A DNA stretch of 64,000 bases, from assembly GCF_014643375.1 (NCBI RefSeq), contig NZ_BMJJ01000003.1, positions 62,001 through 126,000 on the forward strand, written 5' to 3'. A model generated the notes under the pieces. That model had not been told where the DNA came from, did not search any database, and saw nothing but the letters and a program-made list of their open reading frames with translations. The position numbers and the translations under genes were made by a program. The DNA comes from Aureimonas glaciei. GTDB taxonomy: Bacteria > Pseudomonadota > Alphaproteobacteria > Rhizobiales > Rhizobiaceae. Shown here in pieces: positions 60,364 through 64,000 of this stretch. Each line of letters opens with the position of its first letter. Position 1 is the stretch's first letter.

Positions 60364-60732
60364 CTACGGTGCGATCGGGCCCAGCGGGTCGAAAGCGCCG
60401 CCTCGTGTATTGCGGCCGTCAGCCTGGTCGCCGATGGTGACGGGATAAATGCCGGGGGCGGGGACGACATAGGGCGCGCAGCGTCGGATATCCCGTGCCG
60501 CGGCCTGAATCGCAAATCGCCGGGACAAGGCCACCGGCGGCTCGCCGACCGTCCCGATATCGAGAACGGCGCCGGCGGCATCGACCCTGATCTCCAGGGG
60601 GGGAATACTGTTCTTGGTGCCTTGCGGCATGGTCAGGCAGCGCTGGATCTGTGTGTTCAAGTCATCCGCTGCCAGGGCGGCACCGGGCGCTGACACGAGC
60701 AAAACAAACACCCACGCTAATAAAGATCTCAA
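60364..60732 (-). CDS. Small exported protein, TolA/TonB C-terminus-like
   Basis: 122 residues if started at TTG 60732, chosen because GGAG lies 9 bases upstream and the result is a clean signal peptide (RSLLAWVFVLLVSAPGAALA). The first in-frame start, TTG 60753, would place that RBS inside the gene. The mature part begins DDLNTQIQRCLTMPQGTKNS, then PLEIRVDAAGAVLDIGTVGE, resembling the C-terminal domain of TolA/TonB-like proteins. Two Cys (in QRCLTM and IRRCAPYVV) may form a disulfide. Likely periplasmic; function unknown. Confidence 0.65.
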   Translation of the reverse strand: MRSLLAWVFVLLVSAPGAALAADDLNTQIQRCLTMPQGTKNSIPPLEIRVDAAGAVLDIGTVGEPPVALSRRFAIQAAARDIRRCAPYVVPAPGIYPVTIGDQADGRNTRGGAFDPLGPIAP

Positions 60733-60908
60733 TCGACATGTCTCCTGCGCCAAATGGTTTGAGCGCTCTGGTTAAGCTCTTAACATATATAAGCCTGATG
60801 CCGCGGCTCACCACGTCCGGAGCTGCAGGATGAGCCGGCAGACATGCTGGCTCCCGGCCCCGGGGCCGGGATCATAAATCTGTCAGCGTCGCGGAAGGAT
60901 CGAGAGTC

Positions 60909-61928
60909 TTACCGCGCCACCGTCTGCACCGCCGGCTCCTGCGGACGGGCGAAGCGCGGCGTGAAGGTGACGAGCACCGGCAGGTGTTCCGACGTGGTCG
61001 CCTCGGTGCGTTCGACGGAGAGGATCTCGATGCCGTCGGAGGCCAGCACGTTGTCGATGGGCAGGCCGACGCTGCGCGCCAGGAAGGACGGCAGGACGCT
61101 GAACAGCCAGGTCGGGCCGATGCCGGGGATGATCCGGGTATTGCTGGCTGCCGCCATCGCCCGGACGGAAGCGGTCCAGGGCGCCGAGTTGAAGTCGCCG
61201 GCGATGATCAGAGGATCGCCGAGGCCGGCCAGTTTCGGCGCGAGCGCCGCCACCTGGCGCCACTGCCGCCCGGGCCAGGGCCAGCGCAGGTGCTGCGAGC
61301 CGATGACGACCTGCGTGCCGTTGAAGTCGATGCGCTTGGCGGCGAAGGCGCCGAACGGGTCGCAGACGCCGGCATCGCCCTCGGCGAAGGGGCGGCGCGA
61401 GAGGATGCCGGCATCGCCGTCATGGTCGGGATAGGCGCAGAAATACTGGTAGGGATAGCGGTCGATGAGGGTCGCGAAAGCCTGCTCCCACTCCCCGGTG
61501 ATCTCCTGCACGGTGACGACGTCGGGCAGGCGGCTGCCGATCAGGCGCAGCGCTGCGGCCTTGTCGGGCGCGTCGAAGCGCAGGTTCATCTGCAGCAACG
61601 TGTAGCGTGGCGCGCCGGGCAGCGCGGTCCCGCCCTGCGGCAAAGGCAGGATGAAGGGCAGGACGGTGACGATCCCGAGCGCCGCCGCGGACGTCGCCGC
61701 CAGCGCCGCCGCATAAAGCCTCGCCCAGACGAGGACCACCGTCACCAGCACCAGCGCCACGGCGGCATGGGCGCGGAACTGCGCCAGGGTATCGAAGAGG
61801 TAGACGCGGTCGCCGAAGAAGCCGGCGACGATGCCGAAGCCGAAAGCGAAGGCGAGGAAGAGCGCCAGCGCGCCGATCGTCTCGCGGCGCCGCGCGCGAT
61901 CGAAGCCGAGGCCCCGGGGAAATCTCAT
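60909..61928 (-). CDS. Endonuclease/exonuclease/phosphatase (EEP) family membrane protein
   Basis: 339 residues. Three transmembrane helices fill the first 100 residues (about 17-38, 53-72 and 74-97). The EEP domain follows, with metal and catalytic residues Asn115 (LLQMNLRF), Glu142 (VTVQEITGEWE), His213 (GSQHLRWPWPG), Asp245/Asn247 (IIAGDFNSAPW) and His315 (TTSEHLPVLVTF). This layout matches the predicted membrane-bound phosphodiesterases/nucleases of alphaproteobacteria. The active domain is on the far side of the helices and its substrate is unknown. It lies 7 bases downstream of amn on the same strand. Confidence 0.87.
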   Translation of the reverse strand: MRFPRGLGFDRARRRETIGALALFLAFAFGFGIVAGFFGDRVYLFDTLAQFRAHAAVALVLVTVVLVWARLYAAALAATSAAALGIVTVLPFILPLPQGGTALPGAPRYTLLQMNLRFDAPDKAAALRLIGSRLPDVVTVQEITGEWEQAFATLIDRYPYQYFCAYPDHDGDAGILSRRPFAEGDAGVCDPFGAFAAKRIDFNGTQVVIGSQHLRWPWPGRQWRQVAALAPKLAGLGDPLIIAGDFNSAPWTASVRAMAAASNTRIIPGIGPTWLFSVLPSFLARSVGLPIDNVLASDGIEILSVERTEATTSEHLPVLVTFTPRFARPQEPAVQTVAR

Positions 61929-61935
61929 GCCGGGC

Positions 61936-63432
61936 CTACTGGAACGCGGTTTCGAAGAAGGAGCGCAGCTTGCGCGAGTGCAGCCGCTCCGGCGGCATCT
62001 CCGACAGTTTTTCCATCGCCCTTATGCCGATCCGCAGATGCTGCGCCACCTGCCGCTTGTAGAAGTCGGTCGCCATGCCCGGCAGCTTCAGCTCGCCATG
62101 CAGCGGCTTGTCGGAGACGCACAGCAGCGTGCCGTAGGGCACGCGGAAGCGGAACCCGTTGGCGGCGATCGTCGCCGATTCCATGTCGAGCGCGATCGCC
62201 CGCGAGCGCGACAGGCGCTCGACCGGCTCCTTCTGGTCCCTGAGTTCCCAGTTGCGGTTGTCGATCGTCGCCACCGTGCCGGTGCGCATGATCTTCTTCA
62301 ACTCGTAGCCCTCGAGCCCGGTGATCTCCTCCACCGCCTCCTCCAGCGCCACCTGCACCTCGGCGAGTGGCGGGATCGGCACCCAGACCGGCAGGTCGGC
62401 GTCGAGCACGTGGTCCTCGCGGACATAGGCATGCGCCAGCACGTAGTCGCCGAGCGCCTGGGAATTGCGCAGGCCGGCGCAATGGCCGAGCATCAGCCAG
62501 GCATGCGGCCTGAGCACCGCGATATGGTCGGTGATCGTCTTGGCGTTCGACGGGCCGACGCCGATGTTGACCATGGTGATGCCCGCGCCGCCCTCGCGGA
62601 TCAGGTGATAGGCCGGCATCTGCGGCAGCCGGAGCGGCGCCATGCCCTCCGGCGGCTCGCGGTGGCCGGCCGGCGTCACCACATTGCCGGGCTCGACGAA
62701 GGCGCTGTAGCCCTTGCCGCCCTCGGCCATCCATTCGCGCGCGAGCATGCAGAACTCGTCGATGTAGAACTGGTAGTTGGTGAACAGCACGTAGTTCTGG
62801 AAATGCCAGGGGCTCGTCGCCGTGTAGTGCGAGAGGCGATGCAGCGAATAGTCGACGCGCTGGGCGGTGAAGGGCGAGAGCGGCATGGCCTCGCCCGGCT
62901 GCGGCTCGAAATTGCCGTTGACGATGCGGTCGTCGGTGGAGGCGAGGTCCGGCACGTCGAAAATGTCGCGCAGTGGCTTGCCGAGCTTCTCCGCCGCGGC
63001 GCCGTCGACATAGGAACCCTCGGGGAAGGCGAAGTGCAGCGGCATGGGCGTCGAGGAATCCCCGACCGAGACGGGCTGGCCGTGATTGCGGATGAGCAAC
63101 GCGATCTGTTCGGTCAGATAATGCTTGAACAGGTCGGGCCGGGTGACGCCGCTGGCATAGCTGCCGGGGCCCGGCACATGGCCGAACGACAGGCGGCTGT
63201 CGACGCGGGCATGGCTCTGGGTGACCAGCGCCACCTCCGGGTAGAAAGCGCGGAAGCGGCGCGAGGTGTCGCCGCTGGCCAGCACCGCCTCGAAGTTTTC
63301 GCACAGGAAGGCCACCGAGCGCTCGTAGAGGCGCGTCAGTTCGGCGACCGCCGCGGCGGCATCGCCGAACTGACGGGCAGGGGCCGGGGCCGGCGAGGCG
63401 AGGATGGGGGTGGTCTTGGAAGCGGTGATCAT
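61936..63432 (-). CDS. amn: AMP nucleosidase
   Basis: 498 residues. It hydrolyses AMP to adenine and ribose 5-phosphate, adjusting adenylate pools. The N-terminal AMP-nucleosidase domain (about 25-180) is followed by a phosphorylase-like catalytic domain with GITMVNIGVGPSNAKTITDH, LMLGHCAGLRNSQALGDYVL and the ALDMESATIAANGFRFRVPY motif carrying the catalytic Asp/Glu region. The C-terminus has SDKPLHGELKLPGMATDFYK. The length agrees with E. coli Amn (484). Confidence 0.95.
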   Translation of the reverse strand: MITASKTTPILASPAPAPARQFGDAAAAVAELTRLYERSVAFLCENFEAVLASGDTSRRFRAFYPEVALVTQSHARVDSRLSFGHVPGPGSYASGVTRPDLFKHYLTEQIALLIRNHGQPVSVGDSSTPMPLHFAFPEGSYVDGAAAEKLGKPLRDIFDVPDLASTDDRIVNGNFEPQPGEAMPLSPFTAQRVDYSLHRLSHYTATSPWHFQNYVLFTNYQFYIDEFCMLAREWMAEGGKGYSAFVEPGNVVTPAGHREPPEGMAPLRLPQMPAYHLIREGGAGITMVNIGVGPSNAKTITDHIAVLRPHAWLMLGHCAGLRNSQALGDYVLAHAYVREDHVLDADLPVWVPIPPLAEVQVALEEAVEEITGLEGYELKKIMRTGTVATIDNRNWELRDQKEPVERLSRSRAIALDMESATIAANGFRFRVPYGTLLCVSDKPLHGELKLPGMATDFYKRQVAQHLRIGIRAMEKLSEMPPERLHSRKLRSFFETAFQ

Positions 63433-63641
63433 TCCCCTTTCTAGCCGCAGGGCAGGGATGGCGGAAGGCGGTGCGGGGATTTTTGGCGGGGGCGTCGGCC
63501 CGACCAGGGCACCTCGCTCTCCCTGTCGCTCGATGATCGGGCGGCGTGCGAGATCGGACGGCCATAACGGATGAACCGAGTGGCTTGTCGCCGATGGATG
63601 CCGACCGGACAGCCACGGGAGGAATTGCGCCTCGCCGCGGC

Positions 63642-64000
63642 TCAGGCGCCGACGAACCAGTCGGCGATCCGCCCGAGCAGCGCCCTCAACGGCGCGTCCT
63701 CTCCGTTTCGGATATCCCGGACGCCATGGGTCACGTCCTCGATCAGATCGAGGACGGGGCGCGGCGTCTTGTGCATCAGTTCCAGAAACAGAAGGGTGCT
63801 GGAGAGGGAGGAGACCTTCTCATCGGAAATGCCGTGGGCGATGTAGAGATGGGGCATTCGCTCCATGAGACAGCTCAAGGGCGACGTCTGCAGGAAGGAG
63901 CGCCACCTCCCATAGGTGTGGCCGTGGAGCAGTTCGAAACGACGGTCTTCCTGTTCGCCCGGGGTTCCGCCGTAGATCTGGTCGACCAGGCGCTGGACGG
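63642..64000 (-). CDS. C-terminal part of an alpha/beta hydrolase, 5' end outside window
   Basis: The frame is open from the window edge (64000) to a stop at 63642; about 118 residues are visible. The segment LYIAHGISDEKVSSLSSTLL has the HG-x-x-D pattern of the charge-relay Asp loop, and LIEDVTHGVRD carries a plausible catalytic His. This matches the end of serine hydrolases or S9-like peptidases. The N-terminal domain and nucleophile lie beyond the window, so the class is not fixed. An internal TTG at 63878 is unlikely to be the real start. Confidence 0.7.
   Translation of the reverse strand, partial: VQRLVDQIYGGTPGEQEDRRFELLHGHTYGRWRSFLQTSPLSCLMERMPHLYIAHGISDEKVSSLSSTLLFLELMHKTPRPVLDLIEDVTHGVRDIRNGEDAPLRALLGRIADWFVGA

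Noticed and set aside
1-64000. CRISPR array
   Set aside because: The repeated units are palindromic, scattered tens of kilobases apart or in inverted pairs, with no regular spacers and no cas genes.

Overview
The window is GC-rich chromosomal DNA (coding regions look close to 65-70% G+C) from an alphaproteobacterium, most likely of the order Hyphomicrobiales (Rhizobiales). Three things point there: a gene transfer agent (GTA) structural cluster of the RcGTA type, a FeuP/FeuQ-type two-component pair beside a ccmI-ccmE-ccmF-ccmH / degP / response regulator / histidine kinase / glnE block (an order I recall from Sinorhizobium-like genomes), and several families of short palindromic repeats common in that order. 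An Aurantimonas-like origin is possible but cannot be fixed from sequence alone. No rRNA, tRNA, CRISPR array, integrase or transposase gene was seen.

Region 1 (1-16394) is the GTA/phage-like head and tail cluster on the + strand: terminase (cut by the window edge), portal, small membrane protein, prohead protease, capsid, connector, head closure, a short doubtful ORF, tail terminator, tail tube, two tail chaperone genes, a short tape measure, distal tail, hub, NlpC/P60 peptidase, a 1294-residue host-specificity protein and a small holin-like protein, closed by a strong hairpin. It is not a pristine operon. An antisense Asp/Glu racemase gene lies inside it, palindromic repeats sit between genes and one sits in frame inside the terminase gene, and a terminator-like hairpin lies between the tail terminator and tail tube genes.

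Region 2 (16455-32993) is envelope and regulatory core: a small exported protein with the FeuPQ-like regulator/kinase pair, a 17-kDa-antigen-like lipoprotein, the translationally coupled cytochrome c maturation operon ccmIEFH, degP, a second regulator/kinase pair, and glnE. Two modules interrupt it: a mazEF toxin-antitoxin pair with its own palindromic operator between ccmH and degP, and a divergent HxlR regulator/short-chain dehydrogenase pair between the second response regulator and its presumed kinase.

Region 3 (33035-46629) holds a periplasmic four-EF-hand protein, a divergent MocR regulator/DMT exporter pair, a minus-strand sulfur and cysteine group (cysK, AlaX-type editing protein, sseA, GNAT), a photolyase, a PleC/PdhS-like PAS histidine kinase and aminopeptidase N.

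Region 4 (46854-64000) holds a lone CO-dehydrogenase-like molybdopterin subunit, a second DMT transporter, a small membrane protein, ilvD, an MFS transporter, a family 4 type uracil-DNA glycosylase, a lone antitoxin-like gene, a membrane-anchored nuclease, an epoxide-hydrolase-like enzyme, ETF-ubiquinone oxidoreductase, a small exported protein, an EEP-family phosphodiesterase, AMP nucleosidase and the 3' end of an alpha/beta hydrolase. Composite palindromic elements (type B here) sit in many of the intergenic gaps. I did not find a convincing, wholly new multi-gene system. The most unusual signals are the repeat-invaded GTA cluster and the modules inserted between normally paired genes.
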